NCBI GenBank assembly: GCA_029216955.1
Contig: JANAVB010031417.1
Location: 21,938,094 to 22,002,093, forward strand
Source: Iris pallida
Lineage: Eukaryota; Streptophyta; Magnoliopsida; Asparagales; Iridaceae
DNA length: 64,000 nucleotides
Direction of reading: 5' to 3'
Below, piece after piece: positions 1 through 11,050 of this stretch. The position numbers and the translations under genes are program-made. Position 1 is the first letter of the stretch; each line of letters begins with the position of its first letter. The notes below the pieces were generated by a model. The model was not told the origin of the DNA and ran no database searches. It saw nothing but the letters and a program-made list of their open reading frames with translations.

Positions 1-267
1 GGAGATGGTTTTCTCCAGTAGAGTCGCCAATTTATTTTCCATAAAGAAATTCTCTTTATTTGTTGTGTTTATGGGAAAATTACAACTGTAGGAATCCGAT
101 CTAGAAGACGATCGCTTTATCCCTTGGACTATGCGAAGAAGAAAAGCTCTCAAAATTTTGACAGTAGATATCAATGTATCTGTACAATGAATGAGAAAAA
201 AAGAACTCTATTTATAGAGTCAAAAATAATAACTGAAAAGATAACTACCTCACCACTGGTGCACTTG

Positions 268-976
268 AAAAGTCACGCAGACTCTAAATACACGCAGGGT
301 TAGTGAGTAGTTACTGGACGTGGCCCGTAACTGTTGGACACATGGCATCAGTGCATGGGTCGTGTGCAAGTTACTGGGCACGCGAGAGAGAGATCGGTGG
401 CATGGCTGCCACGTACTCCAGTTGAAATGAAATCCACGCTGACTTGCTGAAGGCAAAAATCCACGCAGATTCGTTGACGCGGACTCGTTGAAGGCGAAAT
501 CCACGCAAGCTTTGAAGAAGAATACTTCAGAATTCACGCAGGCTTTGAGAAGAATAACTCAAAAGTCATGCAATATTTTGAGGAAGGAGAAGGTTCAGAA
601 TCCACGCAAACCGCCAGCTGTCTTGATTTGGCACTCTTCGTCTGACACAAAATCTCTGACATTGATTATATTGTCAGCCGCATTAAATGAAGATAAGACC
701 CAAAGTCACGCCAACTTGGTGAAGAGTGAGTCTTGCTAAGGAAGATTTCGAAAATCACGCAAAAGACGGCTGTGATCTCTCGAGTTCTGTGCATACGTGG
801 CATACGAGAAGACGTTTCTCGACTGTTGTGTTGTCAGTCATTATGATTCTGACGTATGGCTGAGCTGTCTCTGCGTGACTTCTAAAGGAGATGGCCAGGC
901 AGAACTTAGCGTATCTTTTGTGCTGCTTCTCGGATCACTCTGCGTGACTTGTTCTGATCAACTCAGCGTGACTTCA
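268..976. repeat. Cluster of CACGCA / TGCGTGA motifs
   Basis: A short motif, (T/C)CACGCA, recurs about every 30-60 bases from about 272 to 770 in contexts such as tcacgcagac and atccacgcag. From about 870 to 976 it recurs in the opposite orientation as tgcgtgactt. It looks like a decayed minisatellite or a field of binding-like sites inside LTR-like DNA. The small open frames that cross it are not credible genes. Confidence 0.4.
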
Positions 977-3906
977 TTTTTGAGGCCTACACCCTTCTTT
1001 CAAACAGAACTTAGTCCCGTAATCACGGTACAGTATGAAACGGGTAGAGCATGTGAGAAATGAATCATAGCATGGTGAAGGTACAGTAAGTAAAGGTGAA
1101 CTGGAAATATATGATATGACAACAAATGTAAAAAAAGTGATTTGAACTATTAGGGCGATATGTGATCGGCTAGGGAAGCAAGAGAAGGTTATCCACTTGG
1201 CCCGGCAATCCGCGGTGTCCTCAACGGAGAGTCATGCCGTCCAACCTGGATAACTGGCAAGGGGTATCTGCTACACCCTACGTGAGGTGAGGGTGGCGCT
1301 AGCAATGTATAGTTACAGGAAGGCTTTGATCACATATCCCCTAATAATTCCCCCATCCCCGAGTAGTATCACGTATCCGGACATGGCACTTCATGACACA
1401 AGGTTCGAGAGCAGGGTGCCAGCCCACTCCCAAATCAATGTCTATACAAGTACAGGAACACAGAAATATCTCATACCCATATACCAAGAAAGTCCAGGAA
1501 TAACATCTCATGACAGGATCCGACGTATACTAGTCCGTGAACCGTTGTGTCGGAAATCAAGTAAAACACTACGACTGAATCGGATATAGTAGATATCAAG
1601 ACAATGAAAACTATCAGTGAATGTACTCGCCTGATATCTGAATGTCCAAGGTAAAGATACTGTCCGAGAAGAGGTGTCTGGCTCCTAATTAGAACAGCAC
1701 AAGTCACAACATGTCCAGAAGGGTAATATAAAGTACTACAATGCATTCTACATGAATCTAGGTCAAACTAGGCCAAAGTCAACCCTTGGTCAACTCTGGT
1801 CAACTGCACTAGTCAAACTAGGTCATGTCCTAACCCAGTAAGTCTTACTAGGCCTAAATAAGACTATCCTAGCAAGCACACATCAATACAAGGCTATACA
1901 AGCCAACATACACCCAACTCTATATAGCATGCAATTATTCAATACTCAAATAGGCAAGAATTCACATTGGATATACACTAGGTAATCTATTACTTTAAGC
2001 TATATATGTCTACATATATATACACATGCATATATTGGTATTCAACATTAGGTCTATAATCATGGCATTTCAAATGGTTATATAAACTTATATATTACAA
2101 CACAATATGCTAACATATATATAATATACATACATAGCTAAGTTAACTATATTCATAAATACTTATTTAAGAGGCTATGTGTGTGTATGTGAACATGGCA
2201 AAGGGGCAAGTGAGGGTTAAATGGGCATACATAGTGTATTAATATCAAAGAGTGTCAAAGTGTAAGTGAACAATGTGTCAAGTGTGATAGTGTCAACATA
2301 GTGTAAGGGGGTACATGAGGTAATATAGGATTTGTGTTAACATAGAACATTACATCTCATTAACTTGTATATTGCATACATTACATCTATTATTACATTA
2401 CATTCATGCTTGCATTCATTCATCATTCATTTATTCTCTTGCACCACTATATGCACCATACATTACATACTATGGAACCTACATATTCATTACAAGCCAT
2501 ACTTATACATGCTTACATTAGATAGGATACTTACACCTCATACATCATTTATTTAACCATTTACTCATGCTTGCATTCTCTATTTAATTACATAATGTAT
2601 ATACATTAACATGGGTTAAAATCAAATAGAACATTATATTACACACAAGGGTGCACAAAATGCATATACCGAATAGTAACTCCTACTAATAATCAATACT
2701 GTACCATCTCAGCATGAATTAAAATTTAGGATTAAAGTATGTTATAGATCTATGTGTTAGCTTTCCGAAACTTCAAACGGATCGCGTTTTCGTTTCCGGA
2801 AACTCCCGGAATCGCGAAAACACCGAGAACGCATTTGTCTTTCGTACAGCTGACACTCAAATAATTCTCCAGAAAGTTACAGAAAGAAATAGGCCTATTA
2901 ATACATGTTTTTGGAAAGCTAACTTCAATACGCTTCTTTTAAAAAAAATGGAAGATTAAACCGAGCTTTGAGCTAGAAGTTATGATATTTCTAAGTTAGA
3001 GCTGAAATTAAAAACGTGGATAAAAATCATGATGGATTTTGGTAGTTTGAGACAAAAGAACACAAGTATATAACATAATATATCAAGAACTCACTCTCTA
3101 CACTAATATATATATATATATGAGACACTATAGAACACATCTCCAATACAAAAATATGAGATTAAACATGTAATAATTCATTCATACATAACAACAACAC
3201 ATAGTGTGTCCAAATTTGGGATTTTCTCACATGGACACAACCACAACACAAAGGACACTCTTATGAGCTCCAAATGGACACGAAATGGACACAAATGGAG
3301 GTACAACCATGGGGTCATTCCTATGGATTCAAAATAGACCTATATGCATGAGAAAATGAAAAGGAGAAGGGATTTATACCTCCCGGTAGATCGAATCGAA
3401 GAAAAGCCTTTCCGGAGCGACACCGACACGTAGAGATTCCAAAAGGACACGAACGAGCTCCGAATCCTCCCAAACTTGGGTAGCTTCCTCCTTGGCTAGA
3501 ATGGAGAAGGAAAGAAGAAGATTTGGTGGCAAAATGGAAGGATTTGGTGAAGAAATTGCTAGGGATTGCTCTCTAGAAATTTGGGGAAGAACAAGAGAGA
3601 GAAAAATAGATGGATAATGACAAATGGAAGGCTCAACCCTATCCTTATTGTGGCTGGCCATAAAGGTTGTTTTGTCCTATTAGAAAAAGTCCAAAAGTTC
3701 CTTTTCTAGTCTATTTACTAATACATTGGTAAGGGGTTAAGTCGGGGGTAGTTTGGTCAATCCTAAAACACTAATCCATATTAATACTAACCAAAATAAT
3801 TAGTCTAGTCACTAACTAAAATTAATATCATGTGGACTAAAATTAATATTATGTGGGCCATGTCTAACTAGTGTGTGGGTCCCACTAGAGTCAAACTACC
3901 CCCCCT

Positions 3907-3929
3907 CCCCCCCCCCCCCCCCCCCCCCC
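3907..3929. repeat. Poly-C tract
   Basis: There are 23 uninterrupted C residues after a single T and a further run of C. The other strand is poly-G. Such a tract is prone to sequencing and length error. A minus-strand open frame across it reads as poly-glycine and is an artefact. Confidence 0.9.
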
Positions 3930-4113
3930 GTCCCCGTTTCAAGTCGAATTGAGTTAAAATTCGAACCCGACTCAAATAACCCCAAAACAATATCATAAAT
4001 AATAAAATAAATTTCAACCCCAAAATAATATCATAAATAATAAAATAAATTTTAAAAATATTCAAAAATGTAAAATGACAAAAATACCCCTGTTTTTGAA
4101 AACTGGGGGTGAC

Positions 4114-4758
4114 ACTAGGACTGCCAAAAATTATGGCAGTCCCGCTGTAGAGCATGTCCCTTTCAGGACTGTCACAATTCCTGGCAGCCCTCAGTACTTC
4201 TAAGACTGGCAGCAATTGTGGCAGTCCTGTTGTACATCGAGTCTATTTCTAGACTGCCACAATTTCTGGCAGTCCTCAATACTTCTAGGAATGTCAGAAA
4301 TTGTAGCAGTCCTGATATGAACCAAATCCTTCTACAACTAGGGTTTCTTCCATAGTTTTCTTCTACAACTAGGATTTCTTGCATAATTCTTCTATTAATA
4401 AAGAAAGATTGGTTAATAGACTAATAGATTAATAGATTTGATAACTCAATTTCTTCTACAACTAGGGTTTCATCCATAATGTCCAAACAAGAAGAAGAAA
4501 AATAAATTAGGGTTTGGAGAAAGAGATCTGAGAAATTAGAAGAGAGCAAAAAATTAAAATAAATTAGGTTTGAAAAAATTGATGTTCTTGTTGTTCTTCT
4601 TCTTGTGAGGCAAGAGAGCAGAGCAAAATAAAAATAAAAAGTTGACTTATATACTCACATGTTGGCTAGCCCTGAGTAATTTTTTCAATAGCAAATTTGT
4701 AAATAAATTAAAATTTATTTTTGGCTAGTCCTGATCAACTTTATATGTGTCCTTATAA
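4114..4758. mobile_element. Palindromic-unit element, copy 1 (left end missing)
   Basis: The first 200 bases carry repeated imperfect palindromes of the form GGACTGCC...GGCAGTCC, spaced roughly 55 bases. The body then runs through T-rich ttcttctacaact segments to a right end containing GGCTAGTCCTGATCAACT and GTGTCCTTATAA. The same order of blocks occurs in a longer copy at 9741-11050. The left inverted terminus seen in that copy is absent here; the sequence starts abruptly after GGGGGTGACA at 4113. No transposase is encoded. Long inverted ends without coding would fit a non-autonomous Mutator-like element, but no target duplication was resolved. Confidence 0.5.
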
Positions 4759-5049
4759 TTTGCCTAAACATGTCCTTACCAAGCATACCCCCAAAGAATA
4801 AAGTTGCTTTCATTTCCATTTTTTCGAACCAAACGAGAAGAGGCCTCGACGCGTTATTAAGTCCTATGGAAACACTGGAATCATCCCTAAATCCCAAATT
4901 TCCCAACACCCTAGTTTCTTCTTCGACTTCAATGCAGAGGAAGAACCCTAGATAATTCTCGACTCAATTTCCTCTCTTGAATCCGTAGAAACCTAATTCT
5001 GGTCCTTTCCCGAAATGGGTCAATCTTCGATTCTCTCCTTAGGGTTTTG
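4759..5049 (+). promoter_or_regulatory. 5' flank and probable leader of the HARBI1-like gene
   Basis: This 291-base stretch lies between a mobile element and the putative leader intron. It contains repeated TAGGGTTT-type and CCTAGAT elements, typical of leaders of plant housekeeping genes (telo-box-like AGGGTTT at about 5040 and again in the intron at 5074). No clear TATA box was assigned. The promoter role is inferred from position only. Confidence 0.3.
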
Positions 5050-5154
5050 GTAAGTTCCAATTCCGTTTTAATTAGGGTTTTTATGCTTCATGTACATGAT
5101 TCAACCGTAGGTTCATATTATTTAGTAGTAGTAAATTGATGTACTTTGCTGCAG
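5050..5154 (+). other. Possible 5'-UTR intron of the HARBI1-like gene
   Basis: A GTAAGT donor at 5050 and a T-rich stretch ending TTTGCTGCAG at 5154 define a 105-base intron about 100 bases before the start codon. Donor and acceptor fit plant consensus well. Whether it is used needs transcript data. Confidence 0.4.
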
Positions 5155-5254
5155 ATTCATTGGCAAAGTTGGCAACTTTGCCATATGCATTTGAGTTCTG
5201 AGCTCGGTGCTTGATCAATTGTTGCATTTTTCTAGTTTTGAATTTGTGACGGAG

Positions 5255-6598
5255 ATGGATCCGTCGGTTCTGCTAATGCTTTCAAATCTCCTCCACCTCC
5301 ACAACCACCTCGACCGGTCCTCCTCCTCCTCCTCCCCAGCCAACCCCGCCCTCTCCTCCACCGGCGCGCCGCTCCTTTTCTTTGCCATCGCGTCCATACT
5401 CTCCTATGTGTCGTCCACCTTAGCCCAGTCCCCCTCGTCCCCCTCCCCCTCCCCGCCCCCTCGCCCGCCCCGCCCTTCCCCGTCGTCCTTCTTCCTCTCC
5501 CTATCCTCCGACCACATCTGGTCCATGGACCCTGCCGCCCGTGACGCCAAGTGGCGGTCCCAGTACGGCCTCTCGTACCCCGTGTTCGCCACCCTGCTCG
5601 ACCACCTCCGCCCCCACCTCTCCCTCTCCCACCTCCCCCTCCCCACCGACCACGCCCTCTCTATCGCCCTTTCCCGCCTCTCCCGCGGCCTCTCCTCCCG
5701 CTCCCTCGCCCGCACCCTCTCCCTCCCCCCGTCCCTCATCTCCCGCTCCACCCACGCCGTCACCCGCATCCTCGCCACTCGCCTCTACCCCGATTACGTC
5801 AAGACCCCCGTCTCCCACCGCCTCCTCCAGGCCATCAGCTCTTTCCGGGACCTCACCTCCCTGCCCAACTGCTGCGGGTTTATTGCCTCCTCGCCCATCC
5901 GTATCTGCGTCCCTCCTTCCTCCGACGAGGATTTTGAAATCCTGCAGTCCCCTAACCGTTCCTTCCCTTCCATCCTCCTCCAAGCGGTATCGGACCACAG
6001 AAAGATCTTCTGGGATGCGTGCGTCCGTGCTCCCGGCTCCTCCGATCCCGCCTCGCACCTCCGCGAAAGTAGCCTTTACGACCGCCTCTCCTCCTCGAAG
6101 ATCCTGCGCGACTCTGTCGTTGCTGTCCGCAACCATCAAGTCCGTCCTTACATAGTTGGGGACTCGTCGTACCCTCTCCTTCCCTTCCTGCTCACCCCTT
6201 TCAGCAGCGGTCCCACCTCCTCCTCGGCCACTGCCGCTCCTTCGCAGGAAGCTTTTGATGCTGCAATCTCTAAAGGGCGGGCATCCTCGGTGGAGGCGGC
6301 TATCGCACTCCTCAAAGGGCGATGGAAGATTTTGAGGAATATGAATGTGGGTTTGGATCATGCGGCACAGACAGTGGTGGCATGTGTCGTGCTGCATAAC
6401 ATGTGCCAGATTGCAGGAGAGCCAGAGGATGATGGGAAGTATCTGTGGAGAGACCCGCCGGAGAGCCTACAGGTGCCGAGGCCGGTGGAGAGAGAGCAGT
6501 CATTGTACAACTTTGGGGAGAACTTGAGGCAGACATTGGCTGATGATCTGTATGAGAGACAACAAAGGCTCTCTGGTGGTGGTGCTGGAGCTAGGTGA
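5255..6598 (+). CDS. HARBI1/ALP1-like protein, domesticated PIF/Harbinger transposase with altered catalytic triad
   Basis: This intronless frame of 447 residues starts at the ATG reading MDPSVLLMLSNLLHLHN; an upstream in-frame GTG at 5207 is not a plausible plant start. Residues about 1-55 are a hydrophobic N-terminus, about 59-77 a Pro/Ser-rich linker and about 95-190 a helical region. The DDE_Tnp_4-type nuclease fold follows. The family's first Asp, normally in an AIDGTH-like motif, is Ala211 in CCGFIASSP. The second Asp is kept (VGDSSYP, Asp303), and Glu347 precedes LLKGRW. The typical LHN motif is at about 380-382. Loss of the first metal ligand implies no transposase activity. Arabidopsis ALP1 is a relative that works with PRC2 in chromatin, but a similar role here is only inferred. 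There are no terminal inverted repeats around it, as expected for a host gene. The 5' half is extremely C-rich and all third positions favour C, unlike the AT-rich flanks. Confidence 0.85.
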   Translation: MDPSVLLMLSNLLHLHNHLDRSSSSSSPANPALSSTGAPLLFFAIASILSYVSSTLAQSPSSPSPSPPPRPPRPSPSSFFLSLSSDHIWSMDPAARDAKWRSQYGLSYPVFATLLDHLRPHLSLSHLPLPTDHALSIALSRLSRGLSSRSLARTLSLPPSLISRSTHAVTRILATRLYPDYVKTPVSHRLLQAISSFRDLTSLPNCCGFIASSPIRICVPPSSDEDFEILQSPNRSFPSILLQAVSDHRKIFWDACVRAPGSSDPASHLRESSLYDRLSSSKILRDSVVAVRNHQVRPYIVGDSSYPLLPFLLTPFSSGPTSSSATAAPSQEAFDAAISKGRASSVEAAIALLKGRWKILRNMNVGLDHAAQTVVACVVLHNMCQIAGEPEDDGKYLWRDPPESLQVPRPVEREQSLYNFGENLRQTLADDLYERQQRLSGGGAGAR

Positions 6599-7704
6599 CA
6601 GACAAATTGTGAAGGTGGGAGGATCCTCTTTAAAATATGGATTATGGAGTAAGTGGTTGCTTACTTTGTTTTCCCTTCTTGATTCTAACTAATGTCAGGA
6701 GTATGCCTTTTACCGTAGGTTTCTTGTTGTACCAGTGAATCATGTATAAGCTTGTAGCCTTCAAGTGATTTATTTAGATTTTAGTTGCTTCTCAATATGA
6801 CAAAATGATACGTTTACATTTGTCCTAGTCTTCTTTCGGAATCTTGATCATATTTTTATATGTATCATTAAGAGATATCATTATTAGCAATGATCAGAAT
6901 TGGGCAAAAGATATATATATGCCATATGCTTGAAATAGACACCTACGCGAGATGTTTACCCCCAGTTACTATGTGACCAAATGATAAGGAACTAAACATT
7001 TCCCAGCAGTTGTTTATGTGCTATATATATATATATATATATATATAATGTAGCTTGAGCTCTAGTGATGTCAACCCCATTGTAGGTGCAAATGTCTGAG
7101 CAACTGGTTCCTGCTTTCCGATTCCTGTACCTCTTAAAAGTTAAAACCTTGGTTTTACTTTATACTATGTAATCAAAATTCTATTGCCCAACTATTTAGT
7201 TGGCAGTCACCATTATCTTAAGAGTAGTCTGTTAAATGGAACTCTTTATTTTTCTCAATATGATCCCACACACTGTCCAGTTGAATAAATCCACTAAATC
7301 TGTGGAGGGATTGAATTTGTCTGTTTACGTCATGCTCTATCGTAAATGAAGCTCACGATGCTTCTTGTTTAGTATATGTTTACTTCACCTGCCTGTATAA
7401 TCCGTTAAATTTATTTTGTTATTTTACTACAACGAAGTTGTGTTTTCATGTTCTAAATATTTTAGCCTTTTGATTGCTAATCATTGTCGAATTTTCCTGG
7501 TAGAGCTAGATTCTTGTGATATATTTTTGCAAATTAGCACGAAGTATAAACTATATCTAGCGTATATTTATTGACATGGCTCAAATGAAGCTCTGCTGAT
7601 CGCCTGTTAATCCAAATCATGGAAAGTCCTACTTATCTGTCTCCCATCCCCCTAAAAAGGAGTGGTTCCACCGTCAACCTAAGTTCACTCTTTTGGTATC
7701 CCAC
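6599..7704. other. 3' flank of the HARBI1-like gene, no gene seen
   Basis: AT-rich non-coding DNA, probably beginning with the 3' UTR of the upstream gene. No canonical exon structure or mobile element ends were recognised. A (TA)13 microsatellite is at 7022-7047. Polyadenylation sites could not be fixed. Confidence 0.4.
7022..7047. repeat. (TA)n microsatellite
   Basis: Thirteen consecutive TA dinucleotides in non-coding DNA downstream of the HARBI1-like gene. Confidence 0.9.
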
Positions 7705-8223
7705 CTCTTAGTCATTCTGGTACATGATTATGCAATGCCAGTGATAATTATTATTTTTCACCCACATCCACCGTCACTCTCTTCCTCACCCACCCAAACC
7801 TGCACCCAGACCTTAACCCGAAGGCTTGGGTTTGGATTTTTCCTCTTTTCAAAGAGCCACAATAGAAGCAACTTTTGATAGCAATATAGTGGAGGAGAGG
7901 AAACCAATAAAAAGAGTACTACTAGTTCTATGCGTTTGAACATCACACATCGGGTTATCAAAAAACCGGCTACAGCCGGTCGGTGGATTTTTGAGGGAAA
8001 AAAACTATTGGTCAGAGGCGGACCAATGATTGTGGCATATGGATTCAATTTTTTCAGGAGCTCTCTTAGTCATTATTGCACATAAATATGCAAAGATTTT
8101 TTTCCCACATATATTCACTTTCACTCTCTCCTCACCCACCCAAACCCTCACCTGGACCTGAACTGAACACTAAGACATGGTTTTGGGTTACTGCCGCATT
8201 TCAAAAAGCTGCAGCGGAAGCAA
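7705..8223. repeat. Diverged tandem duplication (two units)
   Basis: Unit A (7705-7873) and unit B (8063-8223) share an ordered set of blocks: CTCTTAGTCATT at the start, CACTCTC then CTCACCCACCCAAACC in the middle, a GGTTTGG/GGTTTTGGGTT block, and AAGCAAC at the end. They are in direct orientation about 360 bases apart and well diverged. No protein is conserved between them, so this is a non-coding segmental duplication, possibly in the 3' flank of the HARBI1-like gene. Confidence 0.6.
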
Positions 8224-9740
8224 CATCTTAGAAGATGGATACCATGGCAACTAGCAGAATTAGTTTAAAGAAACTGCTGCAGCTTAGGAGGTCAGAGCCC
8301 GTGTTATGTGAGTCGATTTGTCTTGAATAGCGTGTTAGAAATTCTTGAGAACCCTAAATCAATAGCATGACAAGTTTGTGTGTATCAGTGTTATCTCTCA
8401 TTTTTTGCACTCTCTTTCGGTAATGACAACAATTCTAACAAGGAAAAAGTTTCAGTTATTCTTTCCATGCTATCTGTTGGATCACGGCTTCGCCAAAGCT
8501 ACACTGGCTTTGGTTCGTCGAAAGTTATGCATGGAAAATTACATGATGTTTAGTTGAGGGAGCTAGTTTTTGGACTTTATGTTTAACTGAAGTAGTCATA
8601 AAGATCTTGATGTTGGTTGTTCAAGGCACTCGTCTTTTTCTTTACTTGTATTGAAGAGAATGCAATATCCTCCCGCTTCCAATGGGAATGTAAAACTGTC
8701 TGCAGCTGGAAAAGGATTTACAAGTGGAATGACACTGCCCATTAATCAAGAAAGTGCCCTTCACATTGATTAATTGAGGCTTGTTTTAAGGCCTTGAGCA
8801 TATAGTAATTGTGAATTATGACTTGAATCAATCCTGTCTGTTGTTGGCCTAAGATGCTCAAGATTTTTGAAACTAAAAGCTAGATGGCCCCTCAGTTGAC
8901 AGAACATGAAATTGTACCGGGGGAGAAGGAAATGAAACGAACGATTGCAGAATTATCTGTGTTTGCTATTATGAAGCTGGAAGAAACATAGCAGCAACAG
9001 ACTTCTAATGCTGTTTGGTTTTTATCTATAATGTCCTGATAAAGGTATGCTTCATTATCCTTGCATTCTTCTGAGAGGTTGGCCATGTATGTCCAGCCTT
9101 TAGTTTTGATCTTTGATTCCTCTACAGTTTCAAATTTAACAGGATTGCAATTGTTTGGAACTAAGATAGCAGTGAAATTCCAGCTTCATATCTGGAGCTC
9201 TTTATTGTCTCTGCGGTTTCCTAATTTGAAAAAGCGGTCGATTTAACTTGAGTTCAGTTTATTACTGGATAACTTATATTATGCATGAAATAGTACCCCT
9301 CAATTTCAAGCTTCTTTATTTGATAATGAGCTTTGTCCATACAAATCCTCCTTTTCTTATGGTAAATAGGCTACTCAAACAATTGTCATTTATTCTCTAA
9401 TATATTGTAGATGTAAAAGGCTGCTGCGTTTTTTATCATGTAGCATAAGATTGTACCTTTATGGGATGTTGTAAATGTAAATGTTAAATTTTGATGACGA
9501 TGTAGTGGGCTAGTTTCAATATGTTTGATGCAAGCCTATGGTAAAGCATACTAATTTCTCTTTAGAGTTCTTTATAGTTCATACTCCATAAAACATGTCC
9601 TTAGTCGTCACAAATAATTGACTACTTGAGATTGCGACACGTTCACAAATAATTGACTACTTGAGACTTGAGAGAGGCAGATGAGCCCAAGATTATCATG
9701 TGGATCGCCACATCAGCGAAGGTCAATTTAGAAAGATGAT
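8224..9740. other. Intergenic, no gene seen
   Basis: Moderately AT-rich sequence with several open frames of about 60 residues that resemble no family and lack splice or codon support. A 23-base phrase beginning CACAAATAATTGACTACTTG is directly repeated at about 9609 and 9651. Nothing else was recognised. Confidence 0.4.
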
Positions 9741-11050
9741 TTATAAGACACATCAAAAGTTGATCAGGGCTAGCCCAGGTTTAAAAAAAAATTAATCAGG
9801 ATCTCTCCCTTTTTTAACTCATTTGGCTGTTCCAACCACACCCCCCAAACCTAAGCTTTCTTTTTCTTCTTCTTCTAAAAAATTACTCAGGGAATTACTT
9901 AGGATAGCTCATTTGGTTTGAAAAAATGAAGTTCAAAATTTCACTCTCTCTTCTAAAATCCTAGCTTTCTTTTTCTTCTTCTTCTTCTTAACCATTTATA
10001 TTCTCACCATCTCCATCAAAACCCTAGTTTTCTTCTCATCTTTTTCTTCTTCTTCTCACCATTTCCATTCTCACTCTCTCCATCAAAACCTTAGTTTCCT
10101 TCTCATTCCAAATTTCGATGGTACCAAAAGGTTCCTCACAAACAATGTACAAATTCTAATACTTTTTTTTCCTCACAAAGAATGCATAAAAATAAATTCT
10201 AAAATGTATATTTTACTCCATTATCAATATGCAAAATAAATTCTAACATATGTTTTTTCATTCGGCAATTTCGACTTTAGGACTGCGAGAAATTGGTTCT
10301 GTCCGACTTTAGGACTGTCAAGAATTGTGGCAGTCCTGAAATGGATTTGCTGTAGAGCAAGTCTCTTTCAGGACTGCCACAATATCTGGCAGTCCTCAAT
10401 ACTTCTAGAAATGCTAAAAATTATGACAGTCCTGCTGCAGAGCAAGTCCCTTTCAGAACTGACACAATTTCTGACAGTCCTAAATACTTTCAGGACTACT
10501 ACATTTTCTGGCAGTCCTCAATACTTCTAGGACTATCAGAAATTGTAGCAGTTCTGCTGTAGAGCAAGTCCTGAAACCTTTCAGTCCTCAATACTTCTTG
10601 GACTGCCAGAAATTGTGGCATTCCTGATATAGACCCATTTCTTCTACAACTAGGTTCATCAATAGTTTTTTCTATTAATAAAGAAAAATTGGTTAATAGA
10701 TTTGATAACCCAATTTCTTCTACAACTAGGGTTTCATCCATAATGCCCAAACAAGAAGAAAGAAAATAAACTAGGATTGAGAGAAAGAGATTTGAGAAAT
10801 TAGAAGAGCACAAAAAAAAAAATTAGGGTTTAGAAAACGAGATGTTCTTGTTCTTGTTGTTCTTCTTCTTGTTCTTCTGGCGAGTAACTTCTTCTTCTTG
10901 TGAGGAAGGAGAAGAGAGCAAAAAAATAAAAAGTTGACTTATATACTTACATTTGGGCTAGTCCTGAATAATTTTTTCAATGACAAATTTATAAATAAAT
11001 CAAAGTTAGCTTTGGGCTAATCCCGATTAACTTTTAATGTGTCCTTATAA
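9741..11050. mobile_element. Palindromic-unit element, copy 2 (about 1.3 kb, inverted ends)
   Basis: The left end (9741-9779: TTATAAGACACAT, then AAAAGTTGATCAGGGCTAGC) and the right end (11013-11050, read in reverse: TTATAAGGACACAT, then AAAAGTTAATCGGGATTAGC) form an imperfect inverted repeat of about 38 bases. The interior has T-rich ttcttcttc tracts, then an array of palindromic GGACTGCC...GGCAGTCC units at about 10280-10640. No transposase frame is present, so it is non-autonomous. Long ends suggest Mutator-like, but a 9-bp target duplication could not be confirmed. Confidence 0.6.
10278..10640. repeat. Array of palindromic GGACTGCC/GGCAGTCC units
   Basis: At least five units each pair GGACTGCCA-like and TGGCAGTCC-like half sites around an AGAAATTGT core, separated by connecting sequence such as TCAATACTTCTAGGA. 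Each unit could fold as a small hairpin in DNA or RNA. The same array occurs at 4114-4320. Confidence 0.7.

Larger units (their letters stand above)
1..4113. repeat. Non-coding LTR-like repeat region, left end outside window
   Basis: No credible coding domain is visible. The stretch ends at 4104-4113 with GGGGGTGACA, which resembles the 3' terminus of the TGTCAC...GTGACA elements at 18219 and 45839. It is followed directly by a copy of a palindromic-unit element that lacks its left end, as expected if something inserted there. The interior has the look of a long plant LTR: tracts of GGTCAA and CTAGG near 1760-1860, a GGAAAC/CGCGAAAA segment near 2760-2840, and an AT-rich middle. No matching TGTCAC start is visible in the window, so a boundary further left is inferred, and the class is uncertain. 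Confidence 0.35.

Noticed and set aside
5207..5254. Start of the HARBI1-like protein at GTG 5207
   Set aside because: Plants do not normally start at GTG, and the family N-terminus MDPS begins at 5255.
5404..6397. Long minus-strand and alternate-frame open frames (124-298 residues) over the HARBI1-like gene
   Set aside because: They are composition shadows of a C-rich coding sequence. They are Gly/Arg- or Pro/Ser-rich without domains, while the plus-strand frame has clear family motifs.
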